Shown here piece after piece: positions 8,738 through 17,845 of a stretch of DNA of 64,000 nucleotides. Source of the DNA: Streptomyces cinerochromogenes (GTDB taxonomy: Bacteria > Actinomycetota > Actinomycetes > Streptomycetales > Streptomycetaceae); contig NZ_BMRM01000016.1 of NCBI RefSeq assembly GCF_014648635.1, forward strand, positions 124,001 through 188,000. Reading direction: 5' to 3'. Under the pieces are notes generated by a model. It was not told the origin of the DNA. It was given only the letters and a program-made list of their open reading frames with translations, and searched no databases. Numbering within the stretch: position 1 is the first letter of the stretch; each line of letters opens with the position of its first letter. The translations under genes and the position numbers were made by a program.

Positions 8738-10543
8738 CTAGAAGACCGGCTTGCCGTCGCGGACCAGCTTCCAGTCCACCGAGGCGAAGTCCTTCGGGTC
8801 CAGGACACCCTTCGCGGTCACCCACTCCGCGATCCGGGTGCGGATCTCCGTCGACTCCGACCACAGCTCCTTCGCGGTGGCGACGTGCGGGAAGGCACCG
8901 CCGCCGTTCGCGCGGTAGTTGTTCACCGCGAGCACGAACTGCTGAGCGTCGTCCAGCGCGGCCCCGTTGAAGGTCAGGTTCCTGATCCGCGAACCGGCCG
9001 GCTGGGCGATGTCGATGTCGTACGACAGACCCGAGACGTAGTCGTAGTTGTAGTCCGGGCGGCCGCCGGCGTTGGTCAGCTTCTCCACGTCCACCGTGGC
9101 GTCGGCCGCCGTCTGGACGTAGTACTCCGCCGAGTACTCCAGGTAGGCGCGCACCTGGGCGCCCGTCAGCAGCTTGGCGACCAGCGTGTTGTCGTAGACG
9201 TACAGGCTCGACAGGTCCCGGATGGTCACGTCGCCGGCCGGGATCTGCGAGGTCCGGGAGAACGGCGAGGCCTGGGCGATCACCGGCAGCGAGGCGTACG
9301 CGGTGCCCGCGAGCGCCGCCTTGACCACGTCCTCCTGGACCTTGGTGATCAGGTCGATGATCGGGGCGTCCTTGTAGCGGGCCTCGACGGTCGTCAGGGT
9401 CTGTGTCGCCCGGCCCACGACCTGGTTGACGTACGCGACGACCTTCTTGTGCTCGTCGGTGAGCAGCTTGGTGATCTTCGGGTCGTCGGCGACCGCGTTG
9501 GAGTTGCGCAGCGAGGCGGAGACCGACTCGACCTCCCAGCGGCCCTTGCCGAACACCAGCTGGATGTCGAAGAGGGTGAGCCGCTCGGCGTAGCACAGCG
9601 GCTCGGACAGCACGACCGTCCTGCCGGTCTGCTCGTTGACGACCTTCAGCTCCGGGATCTCCACGTGCGCGTGCCCGACCAGGATCGCGTCGATGCCCGG
9701 CACCTGCCGGGCCACGTTGGCCGCCGCGTTCTCCACGTACGGCACCTGGTCGCCGTAGGACGAGGTGCCCGACGTACCCGAGTGCGCCGAGACGACGACC
9801 ACGTCGGCGCCCATGGACTTCAGCTTCGGCACCCACTTCGCGGCCTGTTCCTCCAGGCCCGGGAAGGCCAGCTTGCCCTGGACGTAGGCCTTGTCCCAGA
9901 TGGCGATGCCCGGGTTGGTCAGACCGAGGACGGCGACCTTGACCGGCTTGGCGCCCGGCACGTGGAACGTCTTCATGAAGTACGGCGGGAAGGCGGGCTT
10001 CAGCGTCTTCGCGTCCACCGCGTTGGCGCCGAGCAGCGGGAAGTCGAGCTGGTCCTCGAACTTCCGCAGGGTCTCGATGCCGTAGTTGAACTCGTGGTTG
10101 CCGAGGGCCGCCGCGTCGTAGCCGATCGCGTTCATCGCCTGCGCCATCGGGTGCACCGGGCCGCCCTTGGCGGTGATCGGGTCGACCTTGGCGTAGTAGT
10201 AGGTGAGCGGGGTGCCCTGGATGGTGTCACCGGCGTCCAGCAGCAGCGTGTTGCACCGGCCCTTCTCCTTGCGCACCTGCTCCACCAGGGTGGAGATGCG
10301 GGCGAGGCCCATGGCGTTGCCCGCCTTGTCGGCGTACTCCGCGTCCTTGAAGTAGTCCCAGTTGAAGACGTGACCGTGCAGGTCGGTGGTGCCCATGACG
10401 GTCAGCGCGTACCGCTTCACGGGGTGCCCGGGCTTCTTCGCCTCGGCCGCCTCGGCCGCCGGGGCCGCCGCCGCGCCGGCGACCGCCACTCCCGCTCCGG
10501 TGGCGGCGGACTTCTTCAGGAACTTCCGGCGGTTCAGCGGCAT
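8738..10543 (-). CDS. Secreted 5'-nucleotidase / metallophosphatase, Tat substrate
   Basis: A 601-residue bifunctional metallophosphatase/5'-nucleotidase. It begins with a twin-arginine signal (LNRRKFLKKSAATG, then an Ala-rich hydrophobic stretch to about residue 35). The calcineurin-like phosphoesterase domain shows TDLHGHVF, DAGDTIQG, GNHEFNYG and VGHAHVE, which supply the two-metal ligands. The C-terminal 5'-nucleotidase domain (about 375-560) follows. It probably hydrolyses extracellular nucleotides to scavenge phosphate and nucleosides. The ATG at 10543 follows AAGGAG; the frame is open further upstream, but only this start gives a signal peptide. The gene is divergent from pyruvate kinase. 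Confidence 0.92.
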   Translation of the reverse strand: MPLNRRKFLKKSAATGAGVAVAGAAAAPAAEAAEAKKPGHPVKRYALTVMGTTDLHGHVFNWDYFKDAEYADKAGNAMGLARISTLVEQVRKEKGRCNTLLLDAGDTIQGTPLTYYYAKVDPITAKGGPVHPMAQAMNAIGYDAAALGNHEFNYGIETLRKFEDQLDFPLLGANAVDAKTLKPAFPPYFMKTFHVPGAKPVKVAVLGLTNPGIAIWDKAYVQGKLAFPGLEEQAAKWVPKLKSMGADVVVVSAHSGTSGTSSYGDQVPYVENAAANVARQVPGIDAILVGHAHVEIPELKVVNEQTGRTVVLSEPLCYAERLTLFDIQLVFGKGRWEVESVSASLRNSNAVADDPKITKLLTDEHKKVVAYVNQVVGRATQTLTTVEARYKDAPIIDLITKVQEDVVKAALAGTAYASLPVIAQASPFSRTSQIPAGDVTIRDLSSLYVYDNTLVAKLLTGAQVRAYLEYSAEYYVQTAADATVDVEKLTNAGGRPDYNYDYVSGLSYDIDIAQPAGSRIRNLTFNGAALDDAQQFVLAVNNYRANGGGAFPHVATAKELWSESTEIRTRIAEWVTAKGVLDPKDFASVDWKLVRDGKPVF

Positions 10544-10584
10544 GTCTCTCGGTCTCCTTGGCGAATGGTCAACAACGCGCGTAG

Positions 10585-10612
10585 ATTCTGACCTGAGCAT
10601 GACTTCCGGCAA
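10585..10612 (-). promoter_or_regulatory. Candidate promoter of the 5'-nucleotidase gene
   Basis: On the minus strand TTGCCG (10607-10612) and CAGAAT (10585-10590) are separated by 16 nt, a plausible sigma-70-type promoter about 40 nt before the start codon. I looked for PhoP-box direct repeats upstream and could not define any convincingly. Confidence 0.35.
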
Positions 10613-10750
10613 CAGGTCCGGGAGGTTGCGATCTGGTGACCATCGCTCAGAAGAGCGAACCACCGCACAATTCAACAGTTGTCAATTGGCCTTTGCCCAA
10701 AGTCTGTTGAGTAGTCATACGAGGCCGATTCTCTACCCGTGGGTAAGCCA

Positions 10751-10762
10751 TAGGCTCGACCC
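10751..10762 (+). promoter_or_regulatory. -10 hexamer of a leaderless pyruvate kinase transcript
   Basis: TAGGCT occupies exactly -12 to -7 relative to the ATG at 10763, and there is no Shine-Dalgarno sequence in the six bases between. This is the layout of a leaderless Streptomyces mRNA whose first base is the A of the start codon. A -35 element is weak. Confidence 0.5.
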
Positions 10763-12199
10763 ATGCGCCGAGCAAAGATCGTCTGCACTCTGGGGCCCGC
10801 CACCGACTCGTACGACCAGATCAAGGCACTGGTCGAGGCCGGAATGGACGTCGCCCGGTTCAACCTCAGCCACGGCACCCACGCCGAGCACGAGGAGCGG
10901 TACCAGCGCGTGCGAAAGGCGGCCGACGAAACCGGCCGCAGCGTCGGAATCCTCGCCGACCTTCAGGGCCCGAAGATCCGGCTCGGCCGCTTCACCGAAG
11001 GACCCGTACTCCTTGAACGCGACGACACCTTCACCATCACCGTGGAGGACGGCGCCGAGGGCGACCGCCACCAGTGTGGCACCACCTACGCCGGCCTCGC
11101 CGCCGACGTCACGCCCGGCGAACGCATCCTCGTCGACGACGGCAAGGTCTGCCTGGAGGTCACCGCCGTCGACGGCCCCCGCGTCCACACCCGGGTCCTC
11201 GAAGGCGGAGTCGTCTCCGACCACAAGGGCCTGAACCTCCCCGGTGTCGCCGTCTCCGTCCCCGCCCTCTCCAAGAAGGACGAGGACGACCTGCGCTGGG
11301 CGCTGCGCACCGGCTTCGACGTGATCGCCCTCTCCTTCGTCCGCAGCGGCGACGACGCCGCCGACGTGCACCGGATCATGGCCGAGCAGGGCCGTCGCCT
11401 CCCGGTGATCGCCAAGATCGAGAAGCCACAGGCCGTGCAGAACCTCGACGGCATCGTCGCCGCCTTCGACGGGCTGATGGTCGCGCGCGGAGACCTGGGC
11501 GTCGAGATGCCGCTGGAGCAGGTCCCGATCGTCCAGAAACGCGCGGTCAAGCTCGCCAAGCGCAACGCCAAGCCCGTGATCGTCGCCACCCAGATGCTCG
11601 ACTCGATGATCGAGAACTCGCGGCCCACCCGCGCCGAGGCCTCCGACGTCGCCAACGCGGTCCTCGACGGCACCGACGCGGTGATGCTCTCCGGCGAGAC
11701 CAGCGTCGGCAAGTACCCCGTCGAGACCGTACGCACCATGGCGAAGATCGTCGCGGCGGCGGAGGAGGACATGCTGGCCAAGGGACTGCCCCCGCTGACC
11801 GAGCGCAGCAAGCCGCGCACCCAGGGCGGTGCGGTCGCCCGGGCCGCCGCCGAGATGGGCGACTTCCTCGGCGCGAGGTTCCTCGTCGCGTTCACCCAGT
11901 CCGGAGACACCGCCCGCCGGCTCTCCCGCTACCGCTCGCCGATCCCGCTCCTCGCCTTCACCCCCGAACCGGCCACCCGCTCCCAGCTCAGCCTCACCTG
12001 GGGCGCGGAGACCTTCCTGGGCCCGCACGTGGACTCCACGGACGCCATGGTCGACCAGGTGGACGAGCTGCTCCTGAAGTACGGCCGCTGCCGGAAGGGC
12101 GACATCGTGGTGATCACGGCCGGCTCCCCGCCCGGCGTCTCCGGCTCGACCAACATGGTCCGGGTCCACCACATCGGGGAGGACGACAGCCCCCAGTGA
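10763..12199 (+). CDS. pyk: Pyruvate kinase
   Basis: A 478-residue pyruvate kinase, which makes ATP and pyruvate from phosphoenolpyruvate in the last step of glycolysis. Family blocks appear in order: RRAKIVCTLGPA and VARFNLSHG at the start, the B domain at about 70-165, IAKIEKPQAV with the catalytic lysine, MVARGDLGVEMP, the TRAEASDVANAVLDGTDAVML helix, SGETSVGKYP, and a C-terminal allosteric domain ending with GSPPGVSGSTNMVRVH. The length is normal. The start lacks a ribosome binding site and has a -10 hexamer at the leaderless position. A strong hairpin follows the gene. Confidence 0.97.
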   Translation: MRRAKIVCTLGPATDSYDQIKALVEAGMDVARFNLSHGTHAEHEERYQRVRKAADETGRSVGILADLQGPKIRLGRFTEGPVLLERDDTFTITVEDGAEGDRHQCGTTYAGLAADVTPGERILVDDGKVCLEVTAVDGPRVHTRVLEGGVVSDHKGLNLPGVAVSVPALSKKDEDDLRWALRTGFDVIALSFVRSGDDAADVHRIMAEQGRRLPVIAKIEKPQAVQNLDGIVAAFDGLMVARGDLGVEMPLEQVPIVQKRAVKLAKRNAKPVIVATQMLDSMIENSRPTRAEASDVANAVLDGTDAVMLSGETSVGKYPVETVRTMAKIVAAAEEDMLAKGLPPLTERSKPRTQGGAVARAAAEMGDFLGARFLVAFTQSGDTARRLSRYRSPIPLLAFTPEPATRSQLSLTWGAETFLGPHVDSTDAMVDQVDELLLKYGRCRKGDIVVITAGSPPGVSGSTNMVRVHHIGEDDSPQ

Positions 12200-12244
12200 C
12201 GGTGCGCACGCCCTGCGTAGCCGATCGTGGCCCTGAACAGCGAA

Positions 12245-12278
12245 AAGCGGAAGATCACGCGCGCGTGATCCTCCGCTT
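12245..12278. terminator. Bidirectional hairpin between pyk and tRNA-Leu
   Basis: Two 17-nt arms (12245-12261 and 12262-12278) are complementary apart from one mismatch, centred on the palindrome GATCACGCGCGCGTGATC. The hairpin can end pyk transcription on the plus strand and tRNA transcription on the minus strand. It contains one of the nine ACGCGCGCGT copies. Confidence 0.7.
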
Positions 12279-12285
12279 CGGAGAG

Positions 12286-12369
12286 TGCCGGGTGCGGGAC
12301 TCGAACCCGCACGTCCTTTCGGACAGATGTGTTTGAGACATCAGCGTCTGCCTGTTCCGCCAACCCGGC
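12286..12369 (-). tRNA. tRNA-Leu, anticodon CAA
   Basis: An 84-nt class II tRNA. The acceptor stem is GCCGGGT with ACCCGGC and discriminator A. The anticodon stem GATGT/ACATC carries the loop CTCAAAC, giving anticodon CAA (complement of 12333-12335), which reads UUG. The long variable arm TGTCCGAAAGGACG and the T-arm GCGGGTTCGAGTCCCGC are as expected for leucine. CCA is not encoded. The gene lies between pyk and the ANTAR regulator; no integrase or attachment duplication is seen next to it. Confidence 0.95.
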
Positions 12370-12462
12370 GAGGCACTTCCGGGAGTGTACCGGTTCACCG
12401 CCTCCCACCGCAGCTAGGTACCCTGCTGGAAGCAGTGCCCTGCCCTGGACCAAGGAGCCTCC

Positions 12463-13122
12463 GTGACCGCCCCCGAGTCGCCCCAGCCCGTAGACGTGCC
12501 CGACGACGACAAGTCGCACGTGCCTCCGCTGACGACCCGTGTCGTCATCGCCGAGGACGAGGCCCTGATCCGGCTCGACCTGAAAGAGATGCTGGAGGAG
12601 GAGGGGTACACCGTCGTCGGCGAGGCCGGGGACGGTGAGCAGGCCGTCGAGCTGGCCCGTGAGCACAAGCCGGACCTGGTCATCCTGGACGTGAAGATGC
12701 CCAAGCTGGACGGTATCTCCGCGGCCGAGAAGATCGCCGAGGAGTCCATCGCGCCGGTCCTGATGCTCACCGCCTTCTCGCAGCGCGACCTCGTGGAGCG
12801 GGCCCGGGACGCCGGTGCCATGGCGTACCTGGTGAAGCCGTTCAGCAAGAGCGACGTCGTCCCGGCGATCGAGATGGCCGTCTCGCGGTTCACCGAGCTG
12901 AAGCAGCTGGAGAAGGAGGTCGCCGACCTCACCCAGCGGCTGGAGACCCGCAAGCTGGTCGACCGCGCGAAGTCCATCCTGCAGACCGAGTACGGCCTGA
13001 CCGAGCCGGCGGCGTTCCGCTGGATCCAGAAGACCTCGATGGACCGCCGCCTGTCGATGCAGCAGGTCGCGGAGGCGGTCATCGCGGACAACCAGGAGAA
13101 GAAGGCGGCCAAGAAGGGCTGA
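12463..13122 (+). CDS. Two-component response regulator with ANTAR RNA-binding output
   Basis: A 219-residue regulator with a receiver domain (about 25-140) and a C-terminal ANTAR domain (about 145-207). The phosphoacceptor is Asp76 in VILDVKMP; the acidic pair (EDE), a TAF threonine motif and the conserved lysine in LVKPFS complete the receiver. The ANTAR part 'RLETRKLVDRAKSILQTEYG' has the usual RAK motif. ANTAR proteins bind paired hexaloop hairpins in RNA and relieve termination. This resembles the PdtaR group, whose kinase is usually unlinked; none is nearby. A GTG start at 12463 has AAGGAG upstream. The N-terminal 25 residues are a charged extension. Confidence 0.93.
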   Translation: MTAPESPQPVDVPDDDKSHVPPLTTRVVIAEDEALIRLDLKEMLEEEGYTVVGEAGDGEQAVELAREHKPDLVILDVKMPKLDGISAAEKIAEESIAPVLMLTAFSQRDLVERARDAGAMAYLVKPFSKSDVVPAIEMAVSRFTELKQLEKEVADLTQRLETRKLVDRAKSILQTEYGLTEPAAFRWIQKTSMDRRLSMQQVAEAVIADNQEKKAAKKG

Positions 13123-13132
13123 GACCTCTCGT

Positions 13133-13177
13133 ACGACGAGGCCCGCGTCCCGGAGAAGGGGGCGCGGGCCTCGTCGT
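13133..13177. terminator. Bidirectional terminator between the ANTAR regulator and livF
   Basis: A perfect 15-bp stem (13133-13147 with 13163-13177), extendable by three or four G-C pairs, lies between two convergent genes. It can stop transcription from both sides. Confidence 0.8.
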
Positions 13178-13191
13178 CGTTCACGGGCGGA

Positions 13192-13908
13192 TCAGTCCTC
13201 GCCGAGGTACGCCTTGCGGACCGACTCGTCGTGCAGCAGGTCGCGTCCCGTTCCCGACAGGACGATGTTGCCGATCTCCATGACATGCCCCTGGTCGGCG
13301 AGGGAGAGCGCCGCCTGGGCGTTCTGCTCGACCAGCAGGATCGTGGTGCCCTGGGCCTTCAGCTCGGCGATCGTCGCCATGATCTTCTGCATCATGATCG
13401 GCGACAGGCCCATCGACGGCTCGTCCAGCATCAGCAGCTTCGGCTGGGACATCAGCGCCCTGCCCATCGCCAGCATCTGCTGCTCCCCGCCCGAGAGGGT
13501 GCCCGCGGCCTGCTTGCGCCGTTCCCCGAGGATGGGGAAGAGGTCGTAGGCGCGCTGGATGTCCTTCTCGATGCCGGGCTTGTCGTTGCGCAGGAACGCG
13601 CCGAGGCGCAGGTTGTCCTCGATGCTCATGCGCGGGAAGATGTGCCGCCCTTCGGGGGAGTGGGCGAGGCCCAGGGAGACCACCTGGTGGGCGGGGATCT
13701 TCTTCAGCGATCTGCCGTTGAACCTGATCTGTCCGCCGACCGGCTTGAGCAGCCCGGACAGCGTGCGCAGGGTGGTGGTCTTGCCGGCGCCGTTGGTGCC
13801 GATGAGGGTGACGACCTGACCGGCCTCGACCTTGAAGGAGATGCCCTTGACGGCCTCGATCTTGCCGTAGGCGACCCTCAGGTCCTCGACTTCGAGCAGT
13901 GCGGTCAT
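13192..13908 (-). CDS. livF: Branched-chain amino-acid ABC transporter ATPase LivF
   Basis: A 238-residue ATPase of the high-affinity branched-chain amino-acid importer. Walker A GTNGAGKTT is near residue 37, the signature LSGGEQQML near 137, and Walker B LLMLDEPSMGLS near 154, all typical of LivF, the shorter of the two Liv ATPases. The ATG at 13908 overlaps the livG stop as ATGA, so livF is coupled to livG; the open frame continues upstream only as a shadow of livG. It is the last gene of livKHMGF and meets a bidirectional terminator. Confidence 0.93.
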   Translation of the reverse strand: MTALLEVEDLRVAYGKIEAVKGISFKVEAGQVVTLIGTNGAGKTTTLRTLSGLLKPVGGQIRFNGRSLKKIPAHQVVSLGLAHSPEGRHIFPRMSIEDNLRLGAFLRNDKPGIEKDIQRAYDLFPILGERRKQAAGTLSGGEQQMLAMGRALMSQPKLLMLDEPSMGLSPIMMQKIMATIAELKAQGTTILLVEQNAQAALSLADQGHVMEIGNIVLSGTGRDLLHDESVRKAYLGED

Positions 13909-14966
13909 CGGTCGTTCTCCTTGCCGGGCGCGGCGTCGGTCGTGGTGTCCGTGCCTTCGGCCGTGGTGCCGGAGTCCTCGGCCGTGGTCTCGGCGTCCGC
14001 GGCCGTGGTGTCGGAGTCCGCGGCCGTGGTGTCGGAGTCCTCGGCCGTGGTGTCGGAGTCCTCGGCCGGGGTGTCGGCGGCTGCCTGGGCCGTGGCCTCG
14101 GCGTGTGCCTCGGCGGCCTCCACCTCGGCCACCTCCTCGGCGCCGGGCGCGTCCTCGAAGGGCTCGCCGAGGTAGGCCGCGACCACGCGGTCGTCGCCCT
14201 GGACGGTCGCGCTGTCGCCCTCGATCAGCTTCTCGCCCTGCACGAGCACGGCCACGCGGTCGCACAGGTTGAAGATGAAGCGCATGTCGTGCTCGATGAC
14301 GAGGACGGCGATGCCCATGTCCCGGATGGCGAAGACCAGTTCCTCGGTGGTCCGCGTCTCTTGCGGGTTCATGCCGGCCGTCGGCTCGTCGAGCAGCAGC
14401 AGACCGGGCTCACTGGCCAGGGCGCGGGCGATCTCCAGTTTGCGCTGCTCGCCGTAGGGGAGGTTGCGGGCGAGGTGCTCGGCCTTGTGGTCCAGGCCGA
14501 CGAACCGGAGCAGTTCCATGGCCCGGTCCCTGGAGGCCTTCTCGGCCCTGTGGAAGCCGGGGCCGCGCAGGACGGCCGACCAGAAGCCCTCCTTGGTGCG
14601 GGTGTGCCGGCCGACGAGCACGTTCTCCAGGACGGTCATGTTGGCGAACAGCCGGATGTTCTGAAAGGTGCGCGCGATACCGGCCGCGGTGACCTTGAAG
14701 GACTTCGGCGGCAGGACGGCGCCCTTGTAGCGGACCTCGCCCTCGGTGGGGACGTACAGGCCGGTCAGGCAGTTGAAGAAGGTGGTCTTTCCGGCGCCGT
14801 TGGGGCCGATGAGACCGACGATCTCGCCGGCGCCGACGGTGAGGTCGACGCCGCGTACGGCGGTCAGGCCGCCGAAGCGCATGGTCACGCCGCGGGCGTC
14901 GAGGACGGTCTCGCCGGGCACGGCGGTGCCGGGGGCGGTGTCCTTGGTGGTGGTGTCGGTGGTCAT
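13905..14966 (-). CDS. livG: Branched-chain amino-acid ABC transporter ATPase LivG with repetitive acidic tail
   Basis: A 353-residue ATPase. Residues about 25-270 form a normal LivG: Walker A GPNGAGKTT, signature LPYGEQRKLEIARAL, Walker B LLLLDEPTAGMNP and the D-loop/H-loop region IEHDMRF. The remaining 80 residues are an unusual acidic tail rich in Ala, Glu, Asp and Thr, made mostly of a seven-residue unit of the AEDSDTT type and encoded by 21-bp tandem repeats (about 13960-14068). E. coli LivG is about 255 residues, so the tail is an addition. It starts 6 nt after the livM stop and overlaps livF by 4 nt. Confidence 0.92.
   Translation of the reverse strand: MTTDTTTKDTAPGTAVPGETVLDARGVTMRFGGLTAVRGVDLTVGAGEIVGLIGPNGAGKTTFFNCLTGLYVPTEGEVRYKGAVLPPKSFKVTAAGIARTFQNIRLFANMTVLENVLVGRHTRTKEGFWSAVLRGPGFHRAEKASRDRAMELLRFVGLDHKAEHLARNLPYGEQRKLEIARALASEPGLLLLDEPTAGMNPQETRTTEELVFAIRDMGIAVLVIEHDMRFIFNLCDRVAVLVQGEKLIEGDSATVQGDDRVVAAYLGEPFEDAPGAEEVAEVEAAEAHAEATAQAAADTPAEDSDTTAEDSDTTAADSDTTAADAETTAEDSGTTAEGTDTTTDAAPGKENDR
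13960..14068. repeat. 21-bp tandem repeat encoding the LivG tail
   Basis: About five imperfect copies of a 21-bp unit (plus strand: GCCGTGGTGTCGGAGTCCTC plus G) stay in frame with livG and encode repeated AEDSDTT/AADSDTT peptides. Variation among copies is mostly TCC/CCG and single-base changes. Confidence 0.8.
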
Positions 14967-14971
14967 GGTGG

Positions 14972-16803
14972 TCAGGCCCCCGCCTTCGTCAGGAGGGTGG
15001 GTGCTTCCGCCTCTTCGTGGAATTCGAGCTGGCGGCGGCGGTTGGGGATGAGGCCCTCGGGGCGGAAGCGCATCAGCAGGATGAGCGCGAGTCCGAACGC
15101 GAAGAGCTGGTAGTTGCCCAGGAACTGGAGCTTGTTCGGGATGAGGAAGAGCAGGGCCGCGCCGATCAGCGGGCCGCTGATGGTGCCCATGCCGCCGAGG
15201 ACGACCGCGGCGAGCAGGAAGGCGGAGTTGGGCGGGATGGGGCCGGCGAACAGGTACTGCTCGGGCGTCACGGTGTAGGTGACGTGGGCCTGGACGGTGC
15301 CCGCGAGTCCGGCGAGGGAGGCGCCGACGGCGAACGCGATGAGCTTGACCCGGAAGCCGTTGATGCCCATGGCGAGCGCGGCGGTCTCGTCCTCGCGGAT
15401 GGCCACCCAGGCGCGTCCGATGCGGGAGTTGCCGCTGCGGCGGAAGACCAGCACTACGACCGCGGTGATGACCAGCATGAGGAAGAAGTAGTTGGCGAAC
15501 CGGCCGATGGTGAAGCCGCCCATGTCGTGCTGGGCGCCGAAGTCGAAGCCGAGGACGTCGAGGTTCGGGATCGAGGAGATGCCGTTGGAACCGTTGGTGA
15601 TGTCGGGTCCGGAGGTGCCGTCGAGGTTGTTGGCCGTGATGCGGAAGATCTCACCGAAGCCGAGGGTGACGATGGCGAGGTAGTCGCCGCGCAGCCGGAG
15701 CGTCGGGGCGCCGATCAGCACACCGAAGACCAGGGAGGCGGCGGCGCCGACGAGTACGGCCGCCCAGAACGGGAAGTGCACGTCGAACGGCGAGCTGGGG
15801 GAGCCGGAGACCAGGGCGGCCGCGTAGGCGCCGACGCCGAGGAAGGCGACGTAACCGAGGTCGAGGAGGCCGGCCAGGCCGACGACGATGTTCAGACCGA
15901 GGGCGACGGTGGCGAAGATGAGGATGTAGACGCCGAGGGTCGCGTACTGGTCGTTGGTCTGGGTGAAGGGGAACAGCGCCGCCGCGACGAAGGCGCCGCA
16001 GATGGTGATGTTCGTGTGCCGGGAGGCGATCTGCGAGGCGTGGGCGATCAGGCCGGCCTTGTTGAGGGCGGCGAAGCCGAGGCCGGCGGTGATCAGGAAG
16101 CCGATGAACAGCTCGTCGTACTCGGTGCCGATGCCGTAGGTGAAGACGACCAGGCCGAGGGCGAGCATCGCGACGATGACCAGGATCTCGGCGTACGAGG
16201 GGAGGGCGGGCGCGGGCCGGGGCGAGCCGGCGGTGAAGACCGCCTTGGTGGTCTCCCACTTGTACGCGGCGCCGTGCCTGAACTTCTCCCAGCCGGTGTC
16301 GTCGGGGTCGATCGGCTCGGGCTCGGGCCGCCGGAAAGGCAGGGACAGGGCGCCGGCGAGGGCGGCCAGGCTGGCGACGGCGACGAGGAAGCCGCCGGGC
16401 TCCAGGTTGACGAGTCCGCCGAGGTCGACGCTGATCGCGAGGACCGTGTACCAGCTGGTGGCGAAGGTGGCCAGGGTGGCGAACTTCAGGGCCGCGTCGG
16501 GGCCTGCGGGCGTCAGCCAGCCGAGGCCCCGCACGCCGTAGGAGGCCAGCGCGAACACGGTGGCGAGGGCCGCGCCGACGAGGACGAGGACCTGCAGGCC
16601 GCCCGGGTAGCCGTAGACGGTGAGGTCGCCGGGGAAGTCGGCGGTCCAGGTCCAGGCGAGGAAGGTGGAGACGATCGTCAGCGCGCTGCCGCCGAGGGCG
16701 AGGGCGCGGGCGGCCTTCTCCGGCAGCGGCAGCAGGCCGGAGGGGGCGCCGGCCTTGGGGGCGCTGGGGGTCTCGGGTGCGGTGGTCTGTGTGGTCATCG
16801 GTC

Positions 16804-16807
<4 letters not shown>
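14972..16807 (-). CDS. livM: Branched-chain amino-acid ABC transporter permease LivM
   Basis: A 611-residue permease. The C-terminal 320 residues are a standard LivM fold with the block GLLDLGYVAFLGVGAYAAAL and the EAA-like segment preceding ILLMRFRPEGL at the end. The N-terminal 270 residues add several more hydrophobic segments and a soluble loop (about 175-200), so it is about 180 residues longer than E. coli LivM, a pattern I know from actinobacterial homologues. A GTG at 16807 overlaps the livH stop as GTGA and is the listed start; an ATG at 16798 is an alternative three codons later. Confidence 0.9.
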
Positions 16808-17733
<926 letters not shown>

Positions 17734-17786
17734 CGCATGTCCTCCGAGACGTTCGGAAAGTGCGAGGGATGTGGCCGGATGCGAGT

Positions 17787-17822
17787 CCGCGCGGGGCGCC
17801 AGTGGAACAGCGCCCCGCGCGG
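17787..17822 (-). terminator. Intercistronic hairpin between livK and livH
   Basis: A perfect 13-bp GC-only stem (CCGCGCGGGGCGC at 17787-17799 with its complement at 17810-17822) and a 10-nt loop lie 24 nt past the livK stop. No T-run follows on the minus strand. It probably causes partial termination or protects the livK 3' end, giving more binding protein than permease. Confidence 0.6.
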
Positions 17823-17845
17823 CTCATGAGTGGGTCAGGCGTGGA

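Noticed and set aside
10668..10688. CAATTCAACAGTTGTCAATTG as an operator between the nucleotidase and pyk
   Set aside because: The arms are only partly complementary once aligned; it could be chance in AT-richer DNA.
10621..10720. PhoP boxes controlling the 5'-nucleotidase
   Set aside because: GTTCACC-like words are scattered, but there is no tandem 11-bp direct-repeat array.
12286..12369. tRNA-Leu as an integration site
   Set aside because: No integrase, no duplicated tRNA 3' end and no foreign-looking DNA lie next to it.
13899..15113. Long plus-strand frame with VLGRGVGVLGRGVG repeats
   Set aside because: It is antisense to the livG tail repeats and core; livG itself has all ABC motifs.
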